From Fibrobacter sp. UBA4373 (GTDB lineage: Bacteria > Fibrobacterota > Fibrobacteria > Fibrobacterales > Fibrobacteraceae), in assembly GCA_002390045.1 (NCBI GenBank), contig DGSB01000075.1, positions 66,499-92,425 on the forward strand: a stretch of DNA of 25,927 bases. Reading direction: 5' to 3'. Position 1 is the first letter of the stretch. Each line of letters opens with the position of its first letter. Shown piece after piece: positions 1-7,632 of the stretch. Under the pieces are notes generated by a model, which had not been told where the DNA came from, ran no database searches, and worked only from the letters and a program-made list of their open reading frames with translations. Made by a program: the position numbers and the translations under genes.

Positions 1-611
1 GCAAGCTCCCCCTGCCAAGTGTTTTCTGTATAAGATGCCGTGCTGCGGAATAAAGCCTTGACCCACGCCGAATCACAGCCGTCTAAAGTCCAAAAGCCTT
101 TCCAGCCGGATTCCGCATAGATCAACGTATCGATATGCAGGTGGCAGTCGTTCGCATTTTCTTCGAGATAGGCATTGGGAATGCCAGGCGTCGGCTCGGC
201 ATAAGTCCAGGCAGAATAGGCGCTATCCGTCCGGACCAAGGATTTTCCCGCTTTGGGTTTTAAAAGGGCCGCCGAATCTTTGCAGGCTGCGCTTTGAAGC
301 GCAAATGCCGTTTCCCGCGAATTCGGAAAGGCCTTTCCCGTCAGCAGGTCGCAAAAAAGGCGATCCGATTGGGGGCAAAGGCTCGTGTCCCGCAATAGCA
401 GCACGCGTTTCGATGCGACTTTCGGGATTCCCTTCCAAACCAGTTTTTCTTCAAAATAAACGGAAAGCGTGTCATGCCACGGATCCTCAGGCATCCGGAT
501 TTCGATAAATTCGCCACGGGAATCTTCCACGGACTGCGGATCGGGAAGAATTTCCGCCAAATATGGACACGCTCCCAAGGCGGCTGTACCGACCCAGGCA
601 AGCAGATTCAT
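1..611 (-). CDS. Lamin-tail-domain-like exported protein, 3' end cut off by window edge
   Basis: The reading frame opens at the ATG at 609-611 and stays open to base 1, giving about 203 codons with the C-terminus missing. An in-frame TAA lies just upstream, which fixes this ATG as the likely start. The N-terminus MNLLAWVGTAALGAC is short and hydrophobic and ends in a plausible lipobox (LGAC), although it lacks the usual early lysines. Residues of about 20-60 (ILPDPQSVEDSRGEFIEI and a following strand ending LVWKG) and a later PTPGIPN motif match the edges of lamin-tail (LTD) domains, which are found in secreted and surface proteins. It lies 23 bp after the M23 peptidase gene on the same strand, probably in one operon, with no clear Shine-Dalgarno. 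Codon use looks like that of its neighbours. The function is unknown; LTD domains usually mediate surface or substrate association. Confidence 0.6.
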   Translation of the reverse strand, partial: MNLLAWVGTAALGACPYLAEILPDPQSVEDSRGEFIEIRMPEDPWHDTLSVYFEEKLVWKGIPKVASKRVLLLRDTSLCPQSDRLFCDLLTGKAFPNSRETAFALQSAACKDSAALLKPKAGKSLVRTDSAYSAWTYAEPTPGIPNAYLEENANDCHLHIDTLIYAESGWKGFWTLDGCDSAWVKALFRSTASYTENTWQGEL

Positions 612-634
612 GAATGTGATTTAACGCGATAGAA

Positions 635-1552
635 TTACTGAATCGCGTATTCTCCAGGGAGGATATAGCGAAGCGGGTTCACAGCCTTCGAATTGTACCA
701 GACTTCATAATGCAAATGAGGACCGGCAGAAAGACCCGTATTACCCATATAACCGAGCAGTTGATAACGCTTCACGAGCTGTCCCTGCTTGACAGAGTTC
801 ATCTGCATGTGAGCGTACTTGGTCACATAGCCATTGCCATGATCGACCGAAACATAATTTCCGAAAGATTCGCTATAACGGGCCACCGTCACGACGCCGT
901 CGGCTGCCGCATAGATCGGCGTCCAACGATTGTTCGCAATATCAATGCCATTGTGCATTCTCGAAACACCCGTAATCGGGTGGACGCGAGATCCGAAAGC
1001 CGAAGCGTAACGTCCCGTTGTCGGGGAAATCGACGGAATATGCTGCCAATGCGCATACTGCTGGCCAACAAAGCCTGCGACTTCCGAGAAGCTTCTTTCA
1101 TTTTCAAACGCCTTGGAACGGAACTGTTCCGCCTTGGCCCGAAGATTCAAAGCCTGATCCAAAACAGGATGAGCCGAACGATCCAGACGCACATCCGGGG
1201 CTTCCGGTCCGCCGATCGACATTTCCCGAGTCGAACGGTCCGTCGGGTTCAGACCGAACTTATAATGCAGCAGATCTTCGTTTTCAAAACGGGATTCCAT
1301 TTCATGATTCAGGGAATCCAGACGCGCCTGCTCCTTTTCGAGTTTTTTCGAAAGCGAAATACGGCTACCGATGGCACGGTCTTTGAGAAAATCATACGAG
1401 AAAAAGATACCGCCCTGCAAAACGAGCAAAGCGATTCCAACACACACTAGACCCTTTCCCACACCGATTACACGACTAGAGAACTCCGGAAGACGCACAG
1501 AATGCGACTTGGACGAACCCTCGACGTGAAAGGAAAGTTTGAAGAATTTCAT
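635..1552 (-). CDS. M23 family (LytM-type) peptidoglycan endopeptidase, membrane-anchored
   Basis: The product of 305 aa should cut peptide cross-links in peptidoglycan from the periplasmic side of the inner membrane. Residues of about 33-52 form one membrane segment. They are followed by a charged helical stretch (about 60-100), probably coiled coil, and a C-terminal M23 domain from about 175 to 295. The metal site is complete: H200 and D204 in MHNGID, H281 in GPHLHYEV, with H248 (KYAHM) and H279 as catalytic histidines. It is therefore likely an active enzyme rather than an EnvC-like activator, which has lost these residues. The gene starts 13 bp after the stop of the upstream propeller gene and no Shine-Dalgarno is visible, so translation may be coupled. 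The layout resembles MepM/Csd3-type cell-shape hydrolases, but the exact substrate bond cannot be read from sequence. Confidence 0.9.
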   Translation of the reverse strand: MKFFKLSFHVEGSSKSHSVRLPEFSSRVIGVGKGLVCVGIALLVLQGGIFFSYDFLKDRAIGSRISLSKKLEKEQARLDSLNHEMESRFENEDLLHYKFGLNPTDRSTREMSIGGPEAPDVRLDRSAHPVLDQALNLRAKAEQFRSKAFENERSFSEVAGFVGQQYAHWQHIPSISPTTGRYASAFGSRVHPITGVSRMHNGIDIANNRWTPIYAAADGVVTVARYSESFGNYVSVDHGNGYVTKYAHMQMNSVKQGQLVKRYQLLGYMGNTGLSAGPHLHYEVWYNSKAVNPLRYILPGEYAIQ

Positions 1553-1565
1553 AGTACACGCAAAT

Positions 1566-3059
1566 TTAATACTTTACGCGGTAGAGTGTTAATGTTGTAC
1601 TATATTCGTAACCTACAACTAGGAATATTTCCCCTTTTTCGGGGCTTTTTTCTGCCGGAATGAATAGGATTCCTTCAGGTCCGCGGTCCTCAAAATTGGC
1701 GAAAAAATCCAAAATTTGAGGTTTTTGAGGATTTTTCAAGTCAAAAACAGCAATTCCGCTTGCCCGTTCCATGGCCACAAAGGCGTACAGTCCCGAGGGA
1801 GTTTTCCCGATGGCCAAGTTCTCCGGTTCGGGCCCCAGTTTGTCGCTCCGGGCGTCCATTTTGAGCTTTCCTTTTTTGGAATTCCAGTTGAAGAATTCCG
1901 GATGAGTCTTGGCGACGAATTTTTCAAGTGAATTGCCGCTGTTCCAAACGCGCTTTCCGGTTTCTGCGTCAAAAAGACTGATACTGCGCCCGCCAAAAGT
2001 ATTCAGATAGCGGCATGGTTCCTGACCATCGCATGGATTTTGCGCATCTATCGGCAGATTTCCCAACTTTTGGATCCATTCCGCAGTAAAAACGCTTTCA
2101 TTTAAGCGTCCCTGCGTTTTCAAGGCCAGGGCCGTCGTGACGTCGCTTGTCGCCGGATCGTCGTCGCGCTTGGCACCTTCGTCCGCCGTCACAAAATAGA
2201 GCTTTCCGTCGAGTTCAAACGCCTGAATGCCATCCGGTTGCAAATATCCGCGAATCGGAGCATTTTCGAGCTCGATTTTTTTGTTTTTGCGATAGTCGAA
2301 TTCGTTTCCTTTCTGGGAATGGTCCACCGTTCCCAACGGGAAAATATCGGTAACCCGGGCGTTTTTCACGTCAATTTTGGCAACGGCATTGTTTTCTTGC
2401 AACGTCGCAAAGGCCCATTTTCCGTCCGGAGAATAAGCGATGTATTCCGGTTCGATGTTTTGCAGATAACTTCCCGGGCCTGTCAAACGGACTCCGGCAT
2501 TAGAAAGGGAAAGGCTGTCAAAACCGCCGAAGGTGAGTTCCCGAAGAACCGCTTTTTCGACGCCTTTCGAAAGATCGATATGCGAAATGGAACCTTCGGG
2601 GTCTACCTTTGAATCGTAATCCGGTTCCCCTTCATTGGCGACCAAGAGCGTTTTTCCATCGGGAGAAAAAGCGACCATGTCCGGATGGGCTCCAACGGTA
2701 AAAGTCTTCAGCAGGCTCACCTTGCGATCTTGGACTTTGTATAGATGGACCATCCCCGGCGAAGTTTCCGGCATATTCATTTCAGCGACAGCAAGAAGCT
2801 CCCCTTGCGCCGAAACGCACGGGATTTCACCCCGGAATCGAAGGACCTCCAGAATTTGAGGTTTGGAGGGATTTTCCATCGAAATCAAGGAAACCGTATT
2901 TTCGCCAGACGTGGTAACAAGCATTTTTTGGGATGCGATATACGCCGAAATTTCGGCACCTAAAAGACCTTCGGCTTTAGTGAGACGCCCGACAGGTTCG
3001 AGTCCTAGCGCCCAAATTGTCGAAGAAAAAAGAACCGCACAGAAGAACAATGTTTTCAT
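1566..3059 (-). CDS. Choice-of-anchor I family secreted beta-propeller protein
   Basis: The 497-aa protein begins with a clear signal peptide (MKTLFFCAVLFSSTIWALG) and is expected in the periplasm or outside the cell. Repeated blade-like motifs are visible: VAFSPDGKTLLVANEGEP, IAYSPDGKWAFATLQENN, PDGIQAFELDGKLYFVTA followed by DEGAKRDDD, and LGPEPENLAIG. This order of SPDG/VANEGEP, PDGI..VTADEG and GPEPE motifs is typical of choice-of-anchor I proteins, which are often annotated as alkaline-phosphatase-like. No C-terminal sorting tail is evident; the protein ends in VGYEYSTTLTLYRVKY. The gene is divergent from the CDF transporter with only 30 bp between the two starts, and is the first gene of a run with the M23 and lamin-tail genes. 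Enzymatic activity is not established for the family. Confidence 0.82.
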   Translation of the reverse strand: MKTLFFCAVLFSSTIWALGLEPVGRLTKAEGLLGAEISAYIASQKMLVTTSGENTVSLISMENPSKPQILEVLRFRGEIPCVSAQGELLAVAEMNMPETSPGMVHLYKVQDRKVSLLKTFTVGAHPDMVAFSPDGKTLLVANEGEPDYDSKVDPEGSISHIDLSKGVEKAVLRELTFGGFDSLSLSNAGVRLTGPGSYLQNIEPEYIAYSPDGKWAFATLQENNAVAKIDVKNARVTDIFPLGTVDHSQKGNEFDYRKNKKIELENAPIRGYLQPDGIQAFELDGKLYFVTADEGAKRDDDPATSDVTTALALKTQGRLNESVFTAEWIQKLGNLPIDAQNPCDGQEPCRYLNTFGGRSISLFDAETGKRVWNSGNSLEKFVAKTHPEFFNWNSKKGKLKMDARSDKLGPEPENLAIGKTPSGLYAFVAMERASGIAVFDLKNPQKPQILDFFANFEDRGPEGILFIPAEKSPEKGEIFLVVGYEYSTTLTLYRVKY

Positions 3060-3089
3060 GGGTATTAAATTATTAAATTACCCATTACG
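3058..3089. promoter_or_regulatory. Compact divergent promoter region with a 7-bp inverted repeat over both starts
   Basis: Only 30 bp separate two opposite ATGs. The arms ATGGGTA (3058-3064) and TACCCAT (3079-3085) form an inverted repeat, with the left arm overlapping the start codon of the leftward gene. The AT-rich core holds a tandem ATTAAATT and -10-like boxes for both directions (TAATTT leftward, TAAATT rightward). Neither gene has a Shine-Dalgarno. Each -35 region would fall at or beyond the other gene's start. Confidence 0.45.
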
Positions 3090-3995
3090 ATGGACACGGA
3101 ACGAGTTAAAATCGCACAAAGAGTTACTTGGCACGGTTTCTTTATTAACCTGTTGCTATCTATCGGGAAAATTGTCATCGGAATTTTAGGCAATTCCGCC
3201 GCCATGATCGCCGATGGCATCCATTCCCTTTCGGATTTTGTCACAGACTTGATCGTCATCGTTTTTGTGCGAATTTCCGGTGAAGAAAGCGACAAAAGCC
3301 ACCCCTACGGACACGGTAAATTCGAGACGATGGCATCGATGCTCATCAGCATTGTGCTTTTCGGCGTCGCCATCGGCATCTGTGCAAATGCCGCGAAGCA
3401 GATCTATTCCGTTCTCCAGGGAAATATTTTAAACGAACCTTCCGGAATCGCTCTCGTCGCAGCGGTCGTCAGCATTCTGGCCAAAGAAGGGCTATTTCAG
3501 TATACGGCCAGAGTGGGCAAAAAAATCAACAGTTCCGTTTTGATTGCAAACGCCTGGCATCACCGTTCCGATGCGCTTTCCAGTATCGGAACCCTCTTCG
3601 GGATTGGCGGTGCGCTCCTTCTCGGCGGCAAGTTCACGATTCTCGATCCGCTGGCGGCGATTCTTGTGAGCATTTTCATTGGACGGGTCGCTTACAAGAT
3701 CGGATTCCCAACCGTGCAAGAACTTCTCGAAGCCTCTTTGCCCGAAGATGTGGAACAAGAAATTTCCCTGCTCATCCGCAACACGGAAAAAGTGCGATTT
3801 TTCCATCATTTGCAGACGCGAAAGATCGGGTCCGCTTATGCAATCGACGTCCACATTAAGCTCGACCGCAGCACATCCCTCGTAGAAGCCCACGATGTCG
3901 CCACCGACATCGAAAATCAATTGCGTCAAAAATATGGTCTGCAAACACAGATCAACATTCACATGGAACCGCTTTCGGAGGACGGACATGCCTAA
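3090..3995 (+). CDS. Cation diffusion facilitator (CDF) transporter, zinc-type metal site
   Basis: This 301-aa inner-membrane protein exports divalent metal in exchange for protons. It has the usual six hydrophobic segments followed by a cytoplasmic domain of about 80 residues. The transport site is H45 and D49 (HSLSD) with H157 and D161 (HHRSD). This HD-HD set favours zinc, whereas DD-type sites as in FieF/MamM accept iron or manganese as well. The HPYGHGKFE signature follows the second membrane segment. The C-terminal part contains several histidines (FFHHLQTRK, AIDVHIKL, NIHMEP), as expected for the dimer interface. The length matches the family. The gene overlaps the next one by 8 bp (ATGCCTAA), so the lipoprotein downstream is probably co-translated. 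The substrate assignment rests on motif comparison only. Confidence 0.92.
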   Translation: MDTERVKIAQRVTWHGFFINLLLSIGKIVIGILGNSAAMIADGIHSLSDFVTDLIVIVFVRISGEESDKSHPYGHGKFETMASMLISIVLFGVAIGICANAAKQIYSVLQGNILNEPSGIALVAAVVSILAKEGLFQYTARVGKKINSSVLIANAWHHRSDALSSIGTLFGIGGALLLGGKFTILDPLAAILVSIFIGRVAYKIGFPTVQELLEASLPEDVEQEISLLIRNTEKVRFFHHLQTRKIGSAYAIDVHIKLDRSTSLVEAHDVATDIENQLRQKYGLQTQINIHMEPLSEDGHA

Positions 3996-4887
3996 AATCA
4001 CTACGCTTTTTGCCATGATTTTTGCCGTTTTTTCTTTGACATCCTGTGACGATATCCGCGAAGAAAAATATCCGAACGGAAAAGTCCGTTCCCGTGTGCA
4101 ATACGTGGAAAACGCAAAACAAGGCGTGGAAACGGAATTCTACGAGAACGGCAACGTCAAGCGCACGCGCCTGTTTGAAAAAGGAAAACTCCAAGGGGAA
4201 TCCAAGGAATTTTACGAATCCGGAAAAATCAAGGCCGAGCTTTCTTATCTGAACGGAGCTGTGGACGGAACGGTCAAGCGTTACTATGAAAACGGGAACG
4301 TCCAATCCGTTACTTTGTACAAAAACGGGACAATTGCCGCTTTCCCGGAAACTTTTGATATGGAAGGCGATCCCGAAATTCAAGGTTCCTACACCGACCC
4401 GCGCGACGGCAACAAGTATGAATGGGTGCGCATCGGAAACGCCGTTTGGACTGCCGAAAATATCAAGTTCGCCCCGGTAAAAGGTTCCGTCTGCATGCAG
4501 TGCAACGTCTGGGGAAGGCTTTACAACTGGGAAAGCGCCCAAGAAGCCTGCCCGACCAGCTTCCGCATGCCGAAAATCGCCGATTACGAAGCTCTCGCTA
4601 AAACAGTCGGCAAGAATCCGGCGAAAAAGCTCAAGGCGACCTTCGGTTGGAACGATGGTGGCGATGGCACCGATGAATTCGGCTTTGGACTCCGTGCAAG
4701 CGGAGCTCATTTTGCCAAGGCGGATGTTCCCGAAAAGGCCCGCAAATTCAAGGATGCGGGAGACAAGGCCTACTTTTGGACCGAAGACGGCAAAGTCGCC
4801 GTATTCCAAAAACATTTGTCCGAAATCACGTACGAAAAGTTTAATCCCGAATTCGGCGCGAGCCTGCGTTGCATCTTAGCCAAATAG
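3988..4887 (+). CDS. Lipoprotein with YwqK/MORN-like repeats fused to a FISUMP domain
   Basis: The start was placed at the ATG at 3988 because a strong Shine-Dalgarno (CGGAGGA, 3976-3982) precedes it and the encoded N-terminus MPKITTLFAMIFAVFSLTSC is a lipoprotein signal ending in lipobox LTSC. The frame is open further upstream but that part lies inside the CDF gene. The 299-aa product has about four repeats of the YENGNVK / FYESGKIK kind (residues of about 28-115), as in MORN-type YwqK-like proteins. A FISUMP domain follows from about 130 to the end (DPRDGNKYEWVRIGNAVW, ACPTSFRMPKIADYEAL, FGWNDGGDGTDEFGFG, a final SLRCILAK). It is probably surface or periplasmic. The function of FISUMP domains is unknown; they are numerous in Fibrobacter. 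Translational coupling to the metal transporter suggests the two are made together. Confidence 0.88.
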   Translation: MPKITTLFAMIFAVFSLTSCDDIREEKYPNGKVRSRVQYVENAKQGVETEFYENGNVKRTRLFEKGKLQGESKEFYESGKIKAELSYLNGAVDGTVKRYYENGNVQSVTLYKNGTIAAFPETFDMEGDPEIQGSYTDPRDGNKYEWVRIGNAVWTAENIKFAPVKGSVCMQCNVWGRLYNWESAQEACPTSFRMPKIADYEALAKTVGKNPAKKLKATFGWNDGGDGTDEFGFGLRASGAHFAKADVPEKARKFKDAGDKAYFWTEDGKVAVFQKHLSEITYEKFNPEFGASLRCILAK

Positions 4888-4907
4888 GGTTCTGACAAAC
4901 CGCAAAA

Positions 4908-4919
4908 TGTTATATTTAG
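4908..4919 (+). promoter_or_regulatory. Extended -10 promoter directly in front of purU
   Basis: TGTTATATTTAG matches an extended -10 (TGnTATATT). The -10 hexamer ends only 6 nt before the purU ATG at 4923, so transcription would start at or next to the start codon. There is no Shine-Dalgarno and no convincing -35. The same TAnnTTTAG-N3-ATG spacing occurs before the PD40 gene at 20929. Confidence 0.45.
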
Positions 4920-4922
4920 GGC

Positions 4923-5768
4923 ATGGCTATTACCCGTTACATTTTGCAAATTCATTGCCCAGACCAAAAAGGTCTTATCGCCGGTACAACGCAGGTCCTT
5001 GCGAAGGCCGGTGCAAACATCATCGATTTGACGCAGCATACCGCAAAGGACATCGAAACCTTTTTTCTCCGTGCGGTTTTTGAATGCGAACCTTCCGCAG
5101 CGGAAGAAATCCAGGAACATTTTGAATCGATCGGCCCGCGTCTTTCCTTAACCTGGCAGCTGTACGACACAAGCAAGGTCAAGCGCCTCGCCATTTTCGT
5201 TTCTAAAACGGATCACTGCCTGTACGATCTTTTGCTCAAGCATCGCGACGGAGATCTTCCTTGCGAATTCAGCTGCATCGTGAGCAACCATACGGAACTC
5301 GGACCGGTCGGCGGCACCTTTGGCGTTCCGTTCTACTACGTGCCAAGCAATCAGGAAAAGTCGATTTCTGAAAACCGATTCCGTGAAATCATTAAGGAAA
5401 CCAATTCCGACGGCATCATCCTTGCCCGCTACATGCAGATTCTTTCTGCCGAATTCACCGAAGAATTCAAGTACAAGGTCGTGAACATCCACCACGGATT
5501 CCTTCCCGCCTTCAAGGGAGCCAAGCCCTATCACCAGGCTTGGCACAAGGGCGTGAAAATTATCGGTGCAACCGCTCACTTCGCAACCGAAGATCTGGAC
5601 CAGGGTCCGATCATTTGCCAAGACGTGCAACGCGTTCCGGAAACCGCTTCGATCGATGAACTCGTGGAACTCGGCAAGGACATCGAAAAGCGGACTCTTT
5701 CCACAGCCGTCAAGCTTTGGCTTGAACACCGCGTCTTCGTTTACGAAGGACGTACATTCATTTTGTAA
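4923..5768 (+). CDS. purU: Formyltetrahydrofolate deformylase
   Basis: PurU hydrolyses 10-formyl-tetrahydrofolate to tetrahydrofolate and formate. This balances one-carbon pools and supplies formate to purine synthesis. The 281-aa protein has an N-terminal ACT domain (residues of about 5-80, YILQIHCPDQKGLIAGTT) and a C-terminal formyl-transferase fold. Active-site residues are present: N188 and H190 in NIHHGFLPAFKGAKPYHQA, H219 in GATAHF, and D226 in DLDQGPI. Length and domain order are standard for the family, and the NIHHGFLP form separates it from PurN (HPSLLP). It is the first gene of a tightly packed plus-strand run that also includes pyrE. The start lacks a Shine-Dalgarno and lies 6 nt after a -10 box, so the mRNA may be leaderless. 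Confidence 0.95.
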   Translation: MAITRYILQIHCPDQKGLIAGTTQVLAKAGANIIDLTQHTAKDIETFFLRAVFECEPSAAEEIQEHFESIGPRLSLTWQLYDTSKVKRLAIFVSKTDHCLYDLLLKHRDGDLPCEFSCIVSNHTELGPVGGTFGVPFYYVPSNQEKSISENRFREIIKETNSDGIILARYMQILSAEFTEEFKYKVVNIHHGFLPAFKGAKPYHQAWHKGVKIIGATAHFATEDLDQGPIICQDVQRVPETASIDELVELGKDIEKRTLSTAVKLWLEHRVFVYEGRTFIL

Positions 5769-5780
5769 GGAAACATTCCC

Positions 5781-6275
5781 ATGGCAGAAGAAAACGAAAA
5801 CAAAATCCAGGACGCAGAAATCCTTTCGACGACTCCGGCTCCGGACGCTTCTCAAGAAATCCAGCCGGAAGTTTTAACGGCCGAAGCTCCCCAAGAGGAA
5901 TCTCCGAAAGAAGAAGCCAAGCCGCAGGAACCGCAGGTCATTGTCAAAAAGGAACGCGACCTTTCCCACTATGTAGGGTTCGCCCTTTTGACCGTCCTTT
6001 CGATTATCTTTTTCTTTATCCCTGGCGTGACACTTGTTTATCTCGTCAGCTGTCTTGCCGCAATCACCGCCCCGGTCGCCTGGATTTTTGCAGCAATCCT
6101 TTCCGTGATCGTCTGGATTATCTTTAAGCTCAAGATCAAGGGGTTCAAAAAGTCTTTCTTTTGGTACATCGGTCTTTGCGCACTTATCTCTATCATTCTG
6201 GTGTCGCTCTCTGTGTTCACCAGCTACCAGATCTTGAGCGGCATTTTTGCTTTGCTCATCGGAGGCTCGAACTAA
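5781..6275 (+). CDS. Small membrane protein with an acidic, proline-rich N-terminal tail
   Basis: I do not recognise this 164-aa protein. Residues 1-60 are rich in Glu, Pro and Ala with several Gln (EENENKIQ, EAPQEESPKEEAKPQEPQ) and are likely disordered and cytoplasmic. Residues of about 66-160 hold three or four hydrophobic segments separated by a basic loop (KLKIKGFKK). There is no signal peptide. The start follows AAGGA (5768-5772) at a normal distance, 12 bp after purU and 1 bp before pyrE, so it is certainly co-transcribed. The layout resembles small DUF4870/DUF805-type membrane proteins, but no diagnostic motif supports that. Confidence 0.75.
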   Translation: MAEENENKIQDAEILSTTPAPDASQEIQPEVLTAEAPQEESPKEEAKPQEPQVIVKKERDLSHYVGFALLTVLSIIFFFIPGVTLVYLVSCLAAITAPVAWIFAAILSVIVWIIFKLKIKGFKKSFFWYIGLCALISIILVSLSVFTSYQILSGIFALLIGGSN

Positions 6276-6276
6276 T

Positions 6277-6945
6277 ATGATCAAGAAGGATGAATTCGTT
6301 CACTTTCTCGTTGAAACCGGCGCTCTCAAGTTTGGCGCGTTTGTGACCAAGAGCGGCCGTCATACACCGTACTTCATCAACACGGGTGAATTCCGTACGG
6401 GCAAGGCACTCGCCCGCCTTTCGGAATTTTACGCCCAGGCTTTTGTCGAACATTTTAGCGGCAAGGCGACGAACCTTTTTGGACCGGCTTACAAGGGCAT
6501 TCCTCTTTGCGCAGCGACCGCGATTGCTCTCGCCGAAAAGCACAACCTGGACTTGAGCTTCACCTACAACCGTAAGGAAGCTAAGGACCACGGCGAAGGC
6601 GGAAACCTCGTCGGCGACACTTACAAGGAAGAGAAGGACGTCGTGATTATCGAAGACGTGATTACCGCAGGTACTTCCGTGAACGAAACGATGCAGACCA
6701 TGAAGAACTTCCCGAATGCGAAGATCAAAGGTCTCCTCATTTCTGTTGACCGTCGCGAACGTCTTGAAAACGGGAAGTCCGCTCTCGAAACCGTTCAGGA
6801 AACCTACGGTATCGAAGCCCATTCCATCATCAACATCGACGACATCATCTCGTTCCTCGAAAGCGAAGACAATCGCAAAAAGATCGGTGCTCCGGAAGAT
6901 ATTCTCGACCGTGTCCGCGCTTATCGTAAAGAATGGGGTGTGTAA
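6277..6945 (+). CDS. pyrE: Orotate phosphoribosyltransferase
   Basis: PyrE joins orotate to PRPP to make OMP, the fifth step of pyrimidine synthesis. The start at 6277 is preferred over an in-frame position 30 bp upstream because GGAGG (6261-6265) sits at a normal distance and the longer form would run into the upstream gene. The 222-aa product has the PRPP-binding loop VVIIEDVITAGTS (residues 122-134), the NRKEAKDHGEGG flexible loop (98-109) with its lysines and histidine, and the substrate region near GRHTPYFINTGEF (28-39). Length is normal. Its stop codon is followed at once by the ATG of the next gene (TAAATG). Confidence 0.96.
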   Translation: MIKKDEFVHFLVETGALKFGAFVTKSGRHTPYFINTGEFRTGKALARLSEFYAQAFVEHFSGKATNLFGPAYKGIPLCAATAIALAEKHNLDLSFTYNRKEAKDHGEGGNLVGDTYKEEKDVVIIEDVITAGTSVNETMQTMKNFPNAKIKGLLISVDRRERLENGKSALETVQETYGIEAHSIINIDDIISFLESEDNRKKIGAPEDILDRVRAYRKEWGV

Positions 6946-7632
6946 ATGAAGGCGGCGCTCTTACTGCTGTCGCTTTTCTTAGCGTCTTGTGCGAGCAAGC
7001 AGTGGAGCGCGTCTCATCCCTATTATAATGAATCTCCGAGTGCGCAAGAAAAAATTGCCGTTCTCGGACTTCATCATGCTGTCGTTGTAACACGGGATAA
7101 ATGGTTTGCAAAGCATCTAGACATTCCGCGCGATTCCGTGTACTTATTACTCGGGAAACAAGCCGAAGAAGCCTTCACTAAGGAGCTTCAAAATACCCGC
7201 TACCCGAGCCTTTCCATTTGGCCCGATTCTATTTACGCAAAGCTCCCCGAAGAGACTCAGAAACTCGACGAAAAAATTTTTATCAAGGGAAGATTCCCCG
7301 CCCAAGGCGTTTCCTTAAAAAGCCCGGACGGCTATACCCCCAAGCATTTGATTTTAATCCATGAATGGACGCTGGGGCTCGACCTCGTCAAAGACAACTT
7401 TTTTGATTACACGCTCATCAACAACGAGGAAGAGGCCAAGCGCACGTCCGAATCGTTGACCGTGATTCTTTCGTACACGCTCTGGGATAATGAAAACCAG
7501 CGAGCGCTTTATTCGGCAGTAGCAGAAATCCCCCTTGCAATTCCGCACGACATTCAACCGGGTGACGTTGCCAAGGTTTCGGCGTTTGCTGCCGACAGTC
7601 TTATCATTGGCATTGACGGAGGCATCCGATGA
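6946..7632 (+). CDS. Lipoprotein of unknown function
   Basis: The 228-aa product starts with a lipoprotein signal, MKAALLLLSLFLASC, with lipobox LASC followed by ASKQ. The lack of Asp at +2 favours outer-membrane sorting. The mature part is a mixed alpha/beta sequence without a motif I can name; a short N-terminal strand (EKIAVLGLHHAVVVT) and the region HLILIHEWTLGLDL stand out. It looks somewhat like a lipoprotein subunit of an envelope assembly. Its start directly abuts pyrE and its end overlaps the next gene by 4 bp (ATGA), so it is translationally linked to the beta-barrel-like protein that follows. The two may work as a pair. Confidence 0.78.
   Translation: MKAALLLLSLFLASCASKQWSASHPYYNESPSAQEKIAVLGLHHAVVVTRDKWFAKHLDIPRDSVYLLLGKQAEEAFTKELQNTRYPSLSIWPDSIYAKLPEETQKLDEKIFIKGRFPAQGVSLKSPDGYTPKHLILIHEWTLGLDLVKDNFFDYTLINNEEEAKRTSESLTVILSYTLWDNENQRALYSAVAEIPLAIPHDIQPGDVAKVSAFAADSLIIGIDGGIR

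Noticed and set aside
710..1450. A 246-codon plus-strand frame opposite the M23 peptidase
   Set aside because: Composition is unlike a protein and the peptidase on the other strand has a full active site.
1545..1575. TAAATTTG before the M23 gene as a promoter
   Set aside because: Its TAA is the stop codon of the upstream gene and the genes are 13 bp apart, so co-transcription explains it better.
3952..4815. A 287-codon minus-strand frame opposite the MORN/FISUMP lipoprotein
   Set aside because: No motif, and the opposite strand has a signal peptide, repeats and a FISUMP domain.
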